Positions 8,022 to 16,004 are shown, numbered from the stretch's first letter. The stretch: 64,000 nucleotides of DNA from Microvirga guangxiensis (GCF_900102135.1 NZ_FMVJ01000003.1:62001-126000), one strand, 5' to 3'. Notes: a model not told the origin generated them from the letters alone. Numbers and translations: made by a program.

Positions 8022-8768
8022 ATGACCCGGGTTTTGGTGACAGGCGGCGGAAAAGGCGTCGGCGCAGCCATCGTGCGCGCGCTGGTGGCCGCTGGCCACG
8101 ACGTGGATTTCACCTATCGCTCGTCCGGCGATGCGGCGAAGGCTCTCGCCGATGAGCTGATGCAGGCGAATCCCGGCCGCACCATCAAGGCGCACGAGGT
8201 CGATCTCGCCGACAAGGCGGGGTTGGAGACTTTCTGCGAAATGCTGGAGGGTGAGAGCTTCTTCGGGCTCATCCACAATGCGGGCCAGCCCTACGATGCG
8301 CTTGCCGCCATGATGCAGCAGGACAAGGCCGAAGCCGCCATGCAGGTGAACTTCTGGTCGCTGACCCGCATCGCGAAATCCGTCATGCGCGGCATGATCC
8401 GCGCGAAGGCTGGCCGCATCGTCGCCATTGGCTCGGTAGCAGCGCTCCAGGGCAATCCCGGCAACGCGGCTTACGCAGCCTCCAAGGGCGCGCTCATCTC
8501 CTATTGCCGCACGCTCTCCGTCGAGACCGCCAAGCGGAATGTGACCGTCAACGTGATCGCGCCGGGCTTCATCGACACGGACATGATGGCGCCCTATGCC
8601 GCCTATCGCGAGAACATGGAAAAGCAGATTCCCTCCGGGCGCTTCGCGAAGCCGGAAGAGATCGCAGGCCTCGCCGCGTTTCTGCTGAGCGAGCCCGCCG
8701 CCTACATCACCGGCGCGGTCCTGCCCATCGACGGCGGCCTGACCTCGATGCTAGGCGTGCATCGGTAA
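8022..8768 (+). CDS. FabG-like 3-oxoacyl-ACP reductase (short-chain dehydrogenase)
   Basis: A 248-residue classical short-chain dehydrogenase. It has the cofactor loop TGGGKGVG (7-14), NAG near 86-88, and the catalytic set Asn110, Ser138, Tyr151 and Lys155. The proline-glycine segment (VIAPGFIDTDM) and the C-terminal IDGG are typical of FabG. It probably reduces 3-oxoacyl-AcpXL to the 3-hydroxy form with NADPH, since it sits between the ketosynthases and the reductase/acyltransferase genes. The ATG at 8022 has GGAG nine bases upstream; an earlier TTG at 8004 adds six unsupported residues. General acetoacetyl-ACP reductase activity is the alternative. Confidence 0.85.
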   Translation: MTRVLVTGGGKGVGAAIVRALVAAGHDVDFTYRSSGDAAKALADELMQANPGRTIKAHEVDLADKAGLETFCEMLEGESFFGLIHNAGQPYDALAAMMQQDKAEAAMQVNFWSLTRIAKSVMRGMIRAKAGRIVAIGSVAALQGNPGNAAYAASKGALISYCRTLSVETAKRNVTVNVIAPGFIDTDMMAPYAAYRENMEKQIPSGRFAKPEEIAGLAAFLLSEPAAYITGAVLPIDGGLTSMLGVHR

Positions 8769-8776
8769 ACCCAAAG

Positions 8777-8879
8777 CGTCGTCCCGGACGGAGCATAGCG
8801 GAGATCCGGGACCGCAAGACAAGAATGGTGCCACATTCCAACAACGATCCCGGATCGGCTTCGCCGTCCGGGATGACCT
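8777..8879. repeat. Intergenic palindromic repeat, GTCATCCCGGA type
   Basis: The element has GTCGTCCCGGACGGAGC at the left, GATCCGGGACC in the middle, and GATCCCGGATCGG followed by CCGTCCGGGATGAC at the right, so it is a chain of related inverted arms. A shorter member lies at 24319-24356. GTCATCCCGGA-edged palindromes are widespread extragenic repeats in Hyphomicrobiales. It fills most of the gap before the MDR reductase gene. Confidence 0.65.
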
Positions 8880-8999
8880 ACGGAAAAGGCGCCAGAGCTT
8901 GCCATTCCTCCGCGCGCCCTTTAAGCCGCCGCATACAGATTTCCCCGTTGCTGCCGCAGCTTAAGCTCCGGCTTGCGACGCTGACCAGGATTGTTGTCC

Positions 9000-10022
9000 A
9001 TGCGCTCCCTTCAGCTTTTCGGCGACCGTGACATTCGCATCACCGAGATGGACGCTCCCCCGCCACCCGCCGCGGGCGAGGTGCAGGTGCGGATCAAGGC
9101 GCTGGGGCTGAACTATCTCGACGTCTGGGGCTTCCGCGGCATGGCTTTCGCCAAGCGCAAGATGCCGCAGGCCGTTGGCGTGGAAGCCGCAGGCGAGATC
9201 GCAGCTGTGGGCGAAGGGGTGTCCCGGTTCAAGGTCGGCGATCCGGTGACCATGTATGGTGCTGAGACCTGCGGCCATTGCAGCGCCTGCCGCAAGGGCT
9301 GGGACAATCTCTGCGAGAACGTCGCCGGCATCATGGGCTTCCATATCGACGGCTTCGCCCGCGAGCTGATCAACCGCCCCGAGCGCCTCGTGATCCCGGT
9401 GCCGAAGGGCGTCTCCTTCGAGCAGGCGGCCTGCGCCCCTATCGGCTTCGGCACGGTGCAGCACATGCTGTTCGACAACGCGAAGCTGGAGCCCGGCGAG
9501 TCCATCCTGGTCCACGCGGGCGGCTCCGGCATTGGCACGGCGGCAATCAAGATGGCCAAGGCCATCGGTTGTACGGTCTATACGACCGTGGGCGACGACG
9601 AGAAGGGCGAGAAGGCGAAGGCGCTCGGTGCCGATTACGTCGTCAACTACCGGAAAGAGCGCTTCGAGGGTGAGGTTCGCATGCTCACCAAGCGCAAGGG
9701 CGTCGACGTGGTGTTCGAGCATGTGGGCGCGGAGACCTGGAACGGATCCCTGCTGTGCCTGAAGCGCGGCGGGCGCCTCGTGACCTGCGGCTCCACCTCG
9801 GGCGTGTCCACCACCATGAACCTGATGCAGCTCTTCCAGCAGCAATACCGGATCTTCGGCTCGTTCGGTTGCCGCATCGAGAACATCGCGCAATCCCTGG
9901 AGAAGATGTCTCAGGGCATGAGCCCGGTCATCGATTCCGTCTTCCCCCTCGACGATTTCCAGAAGGGCCTGGAGCGGCTGGAAGGCCGCAAGGTGTTCGG
10001 CAAGGTCATCGTGACGTTCTGA
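9000..10022 (+). CDS. MDR-family NADPH reductase, likely enoyl reductase of the cluster (Adh2XL)
   Basis: A 340-residue medium-chain dehydrogenase/reductase. The four structural-zinc cysteines are present (Cys91, 94, 97, 105 in CGHCSACRKGWDNLC) and the nucleotide loop is HAGGSGIGTAA. The catalytic zinc ligands are missing: the usual Cys position reads GLNYLD (37-41) and the GHE motif reads GVE (60-62). Zinc-free MDR proteins act as quinone or enoyl reductases, not alcohol dehydrogenases. No FabI-type enoyl reductase is in the cluster, so this gene could supply that step on AcpXL. That role is inferred; homologues in rhizobial clusters are named alcohol dehydrogenase. The ATG at 9000 is chosen over a TTG nine bases earlier. 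Confidence 0.82.
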   Translation: MRSLQLFGDRDIRITEMDAPPPPAAGEVQVRIKALGLNYLDVWGFRGMAFAKRKMPQAVGVEAAGEIAAVGEGVSRFKVGDPVTMYGAETCGHCSACRKGWDNLCENVAGIMGFHIDGFARELINRPERLVIPVPKGVSFEQAACAPIGFGTVQHMLFDNAKLEPGESILVHAGGSGIGTAAIKMAKAIGCTVYTTVGDDEKGEKAKALGADYVVNYRKERFEGEVRMLTKRKGVDVVFEHVGAETWNGSLLCLKRGGRLVTCGSTSGVSTTMNLMQLFQQQYRIFGSFGCRIENIAQSLEKMSQGMSPVIDSVFPLDDFQKGLERLEGRKVFGKVIVTF

Positions 10023-10125
10023 CCCCTGGCACGGGCAGCCTTTCAACCATAAATCTTGACGAAACGGGCTCCTCGCGGAAAACACGCGGGAAGCCCTTTC
10101 CTTTTCATAGCCGGAAATCCTGAAC

Positions 10126-11085
10126 GTGCAGCAGTCCAACCGCCCCCGCAGCCTCCTTTCGCGTCTCACCGAGACGGTGATGGTCGGCGTCGTGCGCGGC
10201 GTGTTCGCCTTCTCGCGCGCCCTAGGGCCGGAGCGTTCGGGGGCGATCGGCTCGGCGCTCGCCCGCACCTTCGGGCCGCTCCTGAAGGCGCACAAGACAG
10301 CGCTCGCCAATATCCGAGCCGCTTACCCGCATAAATCCGAGGCCGAGGTGAAGGCGCTCGCCATGGCGGCCTGGGACAATCTCGGCCGCACGGGCGGGGA
10401 ATATCCCCATCTCGGCAACCTGTTCGATTTCGACCCCGACAGCACCGTGCCGGGCCGCACGGAAGTCGACGGCATCGAGCACTTCCTCGCATTGCGGGAT
10501 GACGGCAAGCCGGGCATCGTCTTCTCGGCGCATCTTGCCAATTGGGAATTGCCCGCCATCTGCGCGGCGCGTTTCGGCCTGGACACCACGGCGGTGTTCC
10601 GCGCGCCCAACGATCCGGCCATCGCCCGGGTGATCCACGAGATCCGCAGCGAAACCATGGGCAATTTGGAAGCCGCGCGTCAGGGCGCGGCCTTCGCCAT
10701 GCAGGGAGCGCTGGAGAAGAACGGGCATCTGGGCATGCTCATCGATCAGCATTTCACCCGTGGCGTGCTGGTGGACTTCATGGGCCGCAAGGCGCTCGTG
10801 AACCCGATCCTCGGCAAGTTCGCCCGCAATTTCGACTGCCCCGTCCATGGCGTGCGGGTGATCCGGCTGCCGAACCACCGCTTCCGCCTGCAGCTGACGC
10901 CGCCCCTCGATCTGCCGCGCGATCCCGACGGGCTGATCAACGTGCAGGGCGCCATGCAGGCCATGACCGCCGTCGTGGAGGAATGGGTGCGCGAGTATCC
11001 CGAGCAATGGCTGTGGATGCACCGCCGCTGGCGGGTTCCGGCCAAAGTCGAGACCGACGTTCAAGGTAAAGTGAGTTCCCCTTGA
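10126..11085 (+). CDS. lpxXL: LpxXL-like lipid A acyltransferase
   Basis: A 319-residue member of the lysophospholipid/lauroyl acyltransferase family. It has a hydrophobic N-terminal segment for inner-membrane attachment and the catalytic HX4E motif in SAHLANWELP (His136, Glu141). In rhizobia the enzyme encoded at this place moves the very-long hydroxy-acyl chain from AcpXL onto the distal unit of lipid A. The start is GTG at 10126. It is the last gene of the elongation cluster and its stop region overlaps a possible TTG start of the next gene. The long acyl chain is thought to span the outer membrane and increase its stability. Confidence 0.9.
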   Translation: MQQSNRPRSLLSRLTETVMVGVVRGVFAFSRALGPERSGAIGSALARTFGPLLKAHKTALANIRAAYPHKSEAEVKALAMAAWDNLGRTGGEYPHLGNLFDFDPDSTVPGRTEVDGIEHFLALRDDGKPGIVFSAHLANWELPAICAARFGLDTTAVFRAPNDPAIARVIHEIRSETMGNLEAARQGAAFAMQGALEKNGHLGMLIDQHFTRGVLVDFMGRKALVNPILGKFARNFDCPVHGVRVIRLPNHRFRLQLTPPLDLPRDPDGLINVQGAMQAMTAVVEEWVREYPEQWLWMHRRWRVPAKVETDVQGKVSSP

Positions 11086-11102
11086 ACCGGCCTTGGTGTT
11101 TC

Positions 11103-11852
11103 ATGGCGCGCATCATGGTGTCACGACTGAAACTCGCAATGGCGGCTATTGGATTGGCCGCTTTCCTTCAGCCTGCTCTTGCGGACCCGCCGCGCGCGGT
11201 CGTGGAGCTCTTCACCAGCCAGGGTTGCTCCAATTGTCCTCCGGCGGATGAGCTGCTGGTCGAGTATTCCCGGAGGCCCGATATCGTAGCGCTCTCATTC
11301 CCGGTGAACTATTGGGATTATCTCGGCTGGAAGGATACTCTCGCCCATGCCGATTTCACCGCGCGGCAGAAGGATTATGCCCATGCCCGCAACGACCGGC
11401 AGGTCTTCACGCCGCAGATGATCGTCAACGGCAAGAAATCCTGCATCGGCTCGGACCGGGCTCAGATTGAGAGCGCAATCCGGATGACCTTGAAGGATCG
11501 TGCGGGCCTGCCGGTGGATCTGGACCTCAGCGAGCAGAACGGCACCGTCACCGTGACCGTGACGGAGGTTGCCGAACCTGTCAGCCGGGAGGCTCTCGTG
11601 TGGGTACTGCCCGTACTGCGCTCCCAGACCGTGCCCATCGAGCGCGGGGAGAACAAGGGCAGGACCGTCACCTATGCCAACGTGGTGCGCGGCCTGAAAC
11701 GCGTCGGCGAATGGAAAGGCGGCTCGGCCCGCTTCGAGATCCCGGTCGAAACCGCCCGCAGCGGCGGGGATGGCTATGTGGTGCTGCTCCAGACCGAGCA
11801 TGACGACAGGCCCAGCGTGATTCTGGGCGCCGCGAAAAGCTCAGGCCTCTGA
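11103..11852 (+). CDS. DUF1223 periplasmic thioredoxin-like protein
   Basis: About 249 residues with a cleavable signal peptide (hydrophobic run ending QPALA near residue 27). The mature start, VVELFTSQGCSNCPPAD, contains a CxxC pair (Cys42, Cys45) in the thioredoxin-like position. DUF1223 proteins are exported and poorly characterised; a thiol redox role in the periplasm is suggested by CxxC. The ATG at 11103 is used; ATG 11115 and an overlapping TTG at 11082 are alternatives. It is close behind lpxXL and may share its transcript, but no functional link is known. Confidence 0.85.
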   Translation: MARIMVSRLKLAMAAIGLAAFLQPALADPPRAVVELFTSQGCSNCPPADELLVEYSRRPDIVALSFPVNYWDYLGWKDTLAHADFTARQKDYAHARNDRQVFTPQMIVNGKKSCIGSDRAQIESAIRMTLKDRAGLPVDLDLSEQNGTVTVTVTEVAEPVSREALVWVLPVLRSQTVPIERGENKGRTVTYANVVRGLKRVGEWKGGSARFEIPVETARSGGDGYVVLLQTEHDDRPSVILGAAKSSGL

Positions 11853-11856
11853 TCCC

Positions 11857-12465
11857 TTAAAGAAGCACGACCTTGTTCGGCAGCTCGTTCGCGTCCTGTG
11901 CTTGCGGCGGCGCGTGCTCGGCCAGGATCGCGCCTGCGCGCTGCACAGCCTGCAGAAGCCCTTCGCACGGTTTGCCCTGACGGATCGCCGCGGTCAGTGC
12001 ATCGATGATCTCTTGCCACAGGGCAGGGCCTGCCCGATCCGCGATGCCGATATCGGCGATGATCTCGGCATAATGCTCGGCTGCCGCCACATAGATCAGC
12101 ACGCCCGTCCGGCCCTGCGTGCGTGAGAGCCCATGGCTCACGAATTCCCGCAAAGCCGCCTCATGCGCCCGCGCGCGCTTGATGCTGTTTGGAATCAGAG
12201 CGAGGTGAAGCGGCGGCCAGGCGAGAAGCCCGTTGAGCGCAGCCGCAACGGCGAGCTGGATCGTGAAGATCCGGGTGGGGCCGAGATCCGTGAACCAGAT
12301 CAGCGGCCATGGCGAGACGAGCGCCATGAACAGGGCGACGAGCGCAGGGATTGCGCGATAGGCGCTGGCTTGGCGCGCCACTACGACGAAGATTTCGCCC
12401 GCCGTGCTTTTTTCGGCCTCGTGAATGGCGTTCGAGATCCGCTGTTGATCGTGCTCTGAAATCAT
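11857..12465 (-). CDS. TPM-domain membrane protein (second TPM gene)
   Basis: A 202-residue protein. The N-terminus (RISNAIHEAEKSTAGEIFVVV) begins a TPM domain, followed by two hydrophobic segments (about residues 38-60 and 66-88). The domain then continues with GVLIYVAAAEHYAEIIAD and GPALWQEIID. The ATG at 12463-12465 overlaps the stop of the preceding TPM gene by one base, so the two are translationally coupled. TPM proteins of the YgcG/Psb32 type often occur beside LemA and are linked to envelope or protein-quality processes, without a defined reaction. Frames continuing upstream of this ATG overlap the neighbour and are not supported. Confidence 0.85.
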   Translation of the reverse strand: MISEHDQQRISNAIHEAEKSTAGEIFVVVARQASAYRAIPALVALFMALVSPWPLIWFTDLGPTRIFTIQLAVAAALNGLLAWPPLHLALIPNSIKRARAHEAALREFVSHGLSRTQGRTGVLIYVAAAEHYAEIIADIGIADRAGPALWQEIIDALTAAIRQGKPCEGLLQAVQRAGAILAEHAPPQAQDANELPNKVVLL

Positions 12466-13235
12466 TACCAGCTCCCCGAGGCGCCGCCGCCGCCCGACGA
12501 TCCGCCCCCGCCTGAAAAGCCTCCGCCGCCGGAGCCGCCGGACCAACCGCCCCCTCCGCCGGACCAGCCGCTGCCCGTGGTGATGATCCAGGGGCTGGAC
12601 CTGCGCCGGCCCCGCACGCCCCTCCTGCTTCCGCGCATGGCTCCGAAAAGCTGAAACAGGATGAAGGCGATGATCAGGAAGGTGATGATCGCATCCATGC
12701 TCGAGGACGGATCTTCCCGCACCTCGGCCCGGCGCTGCCATTGCTCCGCATCGCCGGTGAGGATGGAGAGAATGGCGTCGGTGCCCGCATCGATGCCGCC
12801 GGCAAAGTCGCCCTTCTGGAATTGCGGAGCGATGGCCGTGGTGATGATGACCTTCGAGAGGGCATCGGTGAGCGCGCCCTCCAGGCCATAGCCCACCTCG
12901 ATGCGCACCTTGCGCTCGTTGGGCGCAACGAGCAGCAGCACACCGTTGTCGTTCTTCTTCTGCCCGAGCTGCCAGGTGCGGAAGAGGCGGTTGGCATAGT
13001 CCTCGATGCTCGTGCCCTCTAGGGAGGTGATCGTGGCGACCACGAGCTGATCCGAGGTCTTGTCCTCATGCGCCTTGAGTTTGGCCTCGATCGCGGCGCG
13101 TTCCTCGGGCTTGAGGATGTTCGCCTGATCGACGATGCGGCCGGTAAGGGCGGGGAAGGTCTGGGCGAGAACGGCGAGAGGCGAGACGACGAAGAGAAGC
13201 GCGAGCAGGAGCACGGCGATGCGATGCAGCCGCAT
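12465..13235 (-). CDS. TPM-domain protein with glycine-rich tail (YgcG-like)
   Basis: A 256-residue exported protein. Residues 1-24 form a signal peptide ending AVLAQ. A TPM domain follows (LTGRIVDQANILKPEER to about residue 165), then a transmembrane helix (IITFLIIAFILFQLF) and a low-complexity tail of Gly/Ser/Trp. The Gly-rich tail after a membrane anchor is usual for YgcG-like proteins. GGAGGA precedes the ATG at 13235; an in-frame ATG at 13277 would place 14 polar residues before the signal peptide and is less likely. It sits between lemA and a second TPM gene in one minus-strand operon. Confidence 0.87.
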   Translation of the reverse strand: MRLHRIAVLLLALLFVVSPLAVLAQTFPALTGRIVDQANILKPEERAAIEAKLKAHEDKTSDQLVVATITSLEGTSIEDYANRLFRTWQLGQKKNDNGVLLLVAPNERKVRIEVGYGLEGALTDALSKVIITTAIAPQFQKGDFAGGIDAGTDAILSILTGDAEQWQRRAEVREDPSSSMDAIITFLIIAFILFQLFGAMRGSRRGVRGRRRSSPWIITTGSGWSGGGGGWSGGSGGGGFSGGGGSSGGGGASGSW

Positions 13236-13281
13236 CCGTCCTCCGTGAGCGGAGGCTAGATCGCCTGTGCTCGCCATGCCT

Positions 13282-13887
13282 TTAGAACTTCACTTCGGGC
13301 GGCCGGTCGGAGCCGGCGGTGGCCGTGAAGGTTTCCATGGGTTTGGCTTCGGGATAGACGATTGCGGCGATCCAGCGGCCCGGAATGGTGCGCAGCTCCG
13401 TGTTGTAGGATTGCACCGCCGAGATGTAGTCCCGCCGCGCGACCGCAATGCGGTTTTCCGTGCCTTCGAGCTGCGACTGGAGCGCCAGGAAGTTGGCGTT
13501 GGACTTCAGCTCCGGATAGCGCTCGACAGTGGCGAGCAGGCGCCCGAGCGCGCCGGAAAGCTGGCCCTGCGCTTCCTGGAACTGCCGGAATTTTTCCGGA
13601 TCGGTGACGGTGGAGGCATCCACCTGAATCTGCGTGGCCTTGGCGCGGGCTTCCACCACCTGGGTCAGAACCTCGCGCTCCTGCTGGGCGAAGCCCTTCA
13701 CGGTCTCCACGAGGTTCGGGATCAGGTCGGCGCGGCGCTGATACTGGTTCTGCACCTCGCTCCAGGCAGCCTTGGCCTGCTCTTCGAGAGTAGGCACGTT
13801 GTTGATCCCGCAGGCGGACAGGCCAAAGGCCAGGGCCATTCCGGTCAGGGCGATGCGGACCCGGGTCCACAGGGGCGAAGCCTTCAT
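13282..13887 (-). CDS. lemA: LemA family lipoprotein
   Basis: A 201-residue protein that starts at the ATG at 13887. The first 25 residues form a lipoprotein signal with lipobox LSAC, so it is likely lipid-anchored. The remainder is a long antiparallel helical bundle typical of LemA (SEVQNQYQRRADLIPNLVE, then AIVYPEAKP near the end). LemA is found throughout bacteria beside TPM/YgcG genes, as here, but its molecular task is not established. A longer in-frame start at 14067 would destroy the lipoprotein signal. The promoter should lie in 13888-14032, the divergent gap to the LysE exporter. Confidence 0.9.
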   Translation of the reverse strand: MKASPLWTRVRIALTGMALAFGLSACGINNVPTLEEQAKAAWSEVQNQYQRRADLIPNLVETVKGFAQQEREVLTQVVEARAKATQIQVDASTVTDPEKFRQFQEAQGQLSGALGRLLATVERYPELKSNANFLALQSQLEGTENRIAVARRDYISAVQSYNTELRTIPGRWIAAIVYPEAKPMETFTATAGSDRPPEVKF

Positions 13888-14032
13888 GTCTGTCCTTCTC
13901 ACGAATCTTTGTTCCATGAACGTGGCCGGCTTCAAGAAATGGGGCAAGAACGGCATTTCAACAAGCTGCTTTTCACTGGCTGTAAACAAGCGCTTGAGGC
14001 ATGATCCGGCAGCCGATTCCGAGGTTAAATCC

Positions 14033-14674
14033 ATGGACTTCCTGCCGAGCCTGAACGTTCTGCTCACTTATTCGCTCGCCTGCTTCGTGCTGTTCATCAC
14101 GCCGGGGCCGGATATGAGCCTGTTCCTGGCAAAGACCATGTCGGGCGGGCGGAAAGCGGGACTGGCCTCCATGCTAGGCGCCATGGCGGGATGCTGCGTT
14201 CATACCCTGCTCGCGGCCCTCGGGCTCTCGGCCCTGCTCGCGGCTTCGGTCACCGCCTTTACGATTCTGAAGATCGTGGGCGCGCTTTACCTCCTGTGGA
14301 TGGCCTTCGACGCGGTTCGCAACGGCTCGGCGCTCTCGCTGAAGGAGGAGGGCCGTGTTCAGGTGTCGTTCTGGAAGACCTTCTTCATGGGCGTGGGCAT
14401 TAACCTCACGAACCCGAAGATCGTCCTGTTCTTCGTGACCTTCCTGCCGCAATTCGTGGATGCGGCGGATCCTCATGCAGCCGACAAGCTCCTCTTCCTC
14501 GGCCTCTACTTCATCGCGTTCACGGGACCTCTGGGCGCCATCATGATCCTGGGCGCCGAGAAGGTGATCGCGCTGTTGCGCAACCATCCGAAGGTGATGC
14601 GGGGGATCGATTATTCCTTTGCCGGCCTGTTCTCGGCCTTCGCGCTCAAGATCCTGACGGCGTCGGCACGCTAG
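14033..14674 (+). CDS. LysE/RhtB family exporter
   Basis: A 213-residue membrane protein with the five to six hydrophobic segments of the LysE/RhtB family. The N-terminal signature is FVLFITPGPDMSLFLAK, and NLTNPKIVLFFVTFLPQF is in the second half. The family exports amino acids or homoserine lactones; the substrate cannot be read from sequence. The ATG at 14033 places the first helix normally. Its 3' end overlaps the converging membrane-protein gene by 29 bases. It is divergent from lemA. Confidence 0.87.
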   Translation: MDFLPSLNVLLTYSLACFVLFITPGPDMSLFLAKTMSGGRKAGLASMLGAMAGCCVHTLLAALGLSALLAASVTAFTILKIVGALYLLWMAFDAVRNGSALSLKEEGRVQVSFWKTFFMGVGINLTNPKIVLFFVTFLPQFVDAADPHAADKLLFLGLYFIAFTGPLGAIMILGAEKVIALLRNHPKVMRGIDYSFAGLFSAFALKILTASAR

Positions 14675-15146
14675 GCGAGGGGCGATTGCCGCCTGCATCG
14701 CGCCCGGCGATGGCCCAATAGACGAAGCCTGCCACCGCGCCGGTCAGGCCGAGGATGGCGCTCACGTGCAGTTCCGCAGGGTTTGCGACGCGCGCCGCGC
14801 CGCGCAGGATCCACGGCACGGATGCGGTCAGAACGCCGGTGGCGAGCGCGTGCCAGAGAAGGCTGCGCATCTTCAACACCTCGCTGATGATCGCGATCAC
14901 TAGGGGCGGCAGCACGAGCAGCGTGAACATGATGCGCCCGACGCTGAGCATGGCATCGGCCACGATGGGGCCGGGATCGTCGGACGAGAACACCGCATCC
15001 ACGAGATTCCAGAAGCCGACGAACAGCGTCTCTCCTGTCAGCGTCGCCATGAGCGGGTCGATCATGGAGGCGATGAAGAAGAACAGGCTGCTCACGCCGA
15101 TGGCGATGAGGAGCGCGAAGGGGATGAGGATAAGCCAGCGGATCAT
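14646..15146 (-). CDS. Unknown small membrane protein, third of a tandem set
   Basis: A 166-residue protein with about four hydrophobic helices and a short polar Pro/Ser tail. No known family is recognised. Its last helix (LTGAVAGFVYWAIAGR) resembles the ends of the two genes just upstream (SGAICGWIYWCIAIR and SGAICGWIYWRIAVR). The rest is less similar, so it may be a diverged paralogue. Its start overlaps the preceding gene's stop by four bases, as in coupled translation. Its 3' end overlaps the LysE gene by 29 bases. GC content is closer to the genome norm than in the two relatives. Confidence 0.7.
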   Translation of the reverse strand: MIRWLILIPFALLIAIGVSSLFFFIASMIDPLMATLTGETLFVGFWNLVDAVFSSDDPGPIVADAMLSVGRIMFTLLVLPPLVIAIISEVLKMRSLLWHALATGVLTASVPWILRGAARVANPAELHVSAILGLTGAVAGFVYWAIAGRDAGGNRPSPSVPTPSGS

Positions 15147-15571
15147 GGAGTGGTTATAGGGCGATCATCCGCAGGTGTCTGCCGGATGGCGATGCACCAG
15201 TAGATCCAGCCGCAAATGGCGCCTGACAATGTGCCGCTGACGAGATAGGTCCAAATCCTCTCAAGGCTTTCCGAAAAGATCGTTGAGACAAAGCAGCACC
15301 CCAAAACGCTTCCGATCATAATGGGGAGCCACAATGGCGGATGACGGCTTAGCTTTGAGAGGGCAAGAGCAAAAATGCTGGAGAAGAAGAGGAGTGGAAA
15401 CCCGAAGAAAAGGAGACCGAAGGTTCCAAGTGAGATGAAGCCAAATACATCAAGCTGTCCCCTAGGCTCGGCATTGTTCAGGAACAGTAGATCTAAGACC
15501 ATCATCAAGAGCGTGGTGAGGTAAGGGGCCACGGCAGTTGTGACAAGGACACCAGGAATCTCACGCCTCAT
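15143..15571 (-). CDS. Unknown small membrane protein, second of a tandem set
   Basis: A 142-residue protein with four predicted membrane helices. It is clearly related to the next gene upstream: both start with an AAPY/VAPY segment, have a central GTxGLxF helix, and end SGAICGWIYWxIAxR. No known domain is recognised. It overlaps the upstream gene by 11 bases and the downstream gene by 4, so the three form one translational unit. The DNA is visibly more AT-rich and uses rarer codons than the surrounding genes, consistent with recent gain or relaxed selection. Confidence 0.72.
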   Translation of the reverse strand: MRREIPGVLVTTAVAPYLTTLLMMVLDLLFLNNAEPRGQLDVFGFISLGTFGLLFFGFPLLFFSSIFALALSKLSRHPPLWLPIMIGSVLGCCFVSTIFSESLERIWTYLVSGTLSGAICGWIYWCIAIRQTPADDRPITTP

Positions 15572-16004
15572 GATGAAGGTGTCCCGGCTGAGGATCTGCT
15601 GGATCAGGTGAGCGTCCTCGTACAGCGATGCGCCAGTAGATCCAACCGCAGATGGCGCCCGAGATGCAGAACGTGAGCATCACATGCCAATTGCTATCGA
15701 AGTTGGACGAGCTGAAGAAGGTCCCAAAGCACAAGCCAATTGCTAAACCAGCAAGAGCAGAAGCCATAGGTGATCGCAGTCTTTGAAGGTTCAGTACGCC
15801 AGCCACCAGCAGCGATAAGATCAACGTCGGCACGATGGACCAGAAGAGCCCTATAGTGCCAAGGGCAAGTACGCTCTCGTAGAAGCCAATCTCGAATAGG
15901 CGGAGAGGATTTTCAAGAATGATCGGCGGCAATGCCAGCAGGATAGTGGCGATATATGGTGCGGCGAGTGTCGCTCCAACAATCCCTTTGATTTGCCGAT
16001 CCAT
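15561..16004 (-). CDS. Unknown small membrane protein, first of a tandem set
   Basis: A 147-residue protein with four hydrophobic helices. Features shared with the next gene include AAPYIATILL near the N-terminus, GTIGLFWSIVP in the middle and SGAICGWIYWRIAVR near the end, so they are paralogues. It is unrecognised otherwise. The ATG at 16004 has a GGAG ribosome binding site six bases upstream, and that site lies inside the 3' arm of a 13-base-pair hairpin (16009-16040). Codon use is AT-shifted compared with rlmN upstream. Confidence 0.72.
   Translation of the reverse strand: MDRQIKGIVGATLAAPYIATILLALPPIILENPLRLFEIGFYESVLALGTIGLFWSIVPTLILSLLVAGVLNLQRLRSPMASALAGLAIGLCFGTFFSSSNFDSNWHVMLTFCISGAICGWIYWRIAVRGRSPDPADPQPGHLHHEA

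Noticed and set aside
5603-8113. 836-codon minus-strand open frame across the ketosynthase genes
   Set aside because: It is the mirror of two well-supported thiolase-fold genes and has a composition typical of antisense translation.
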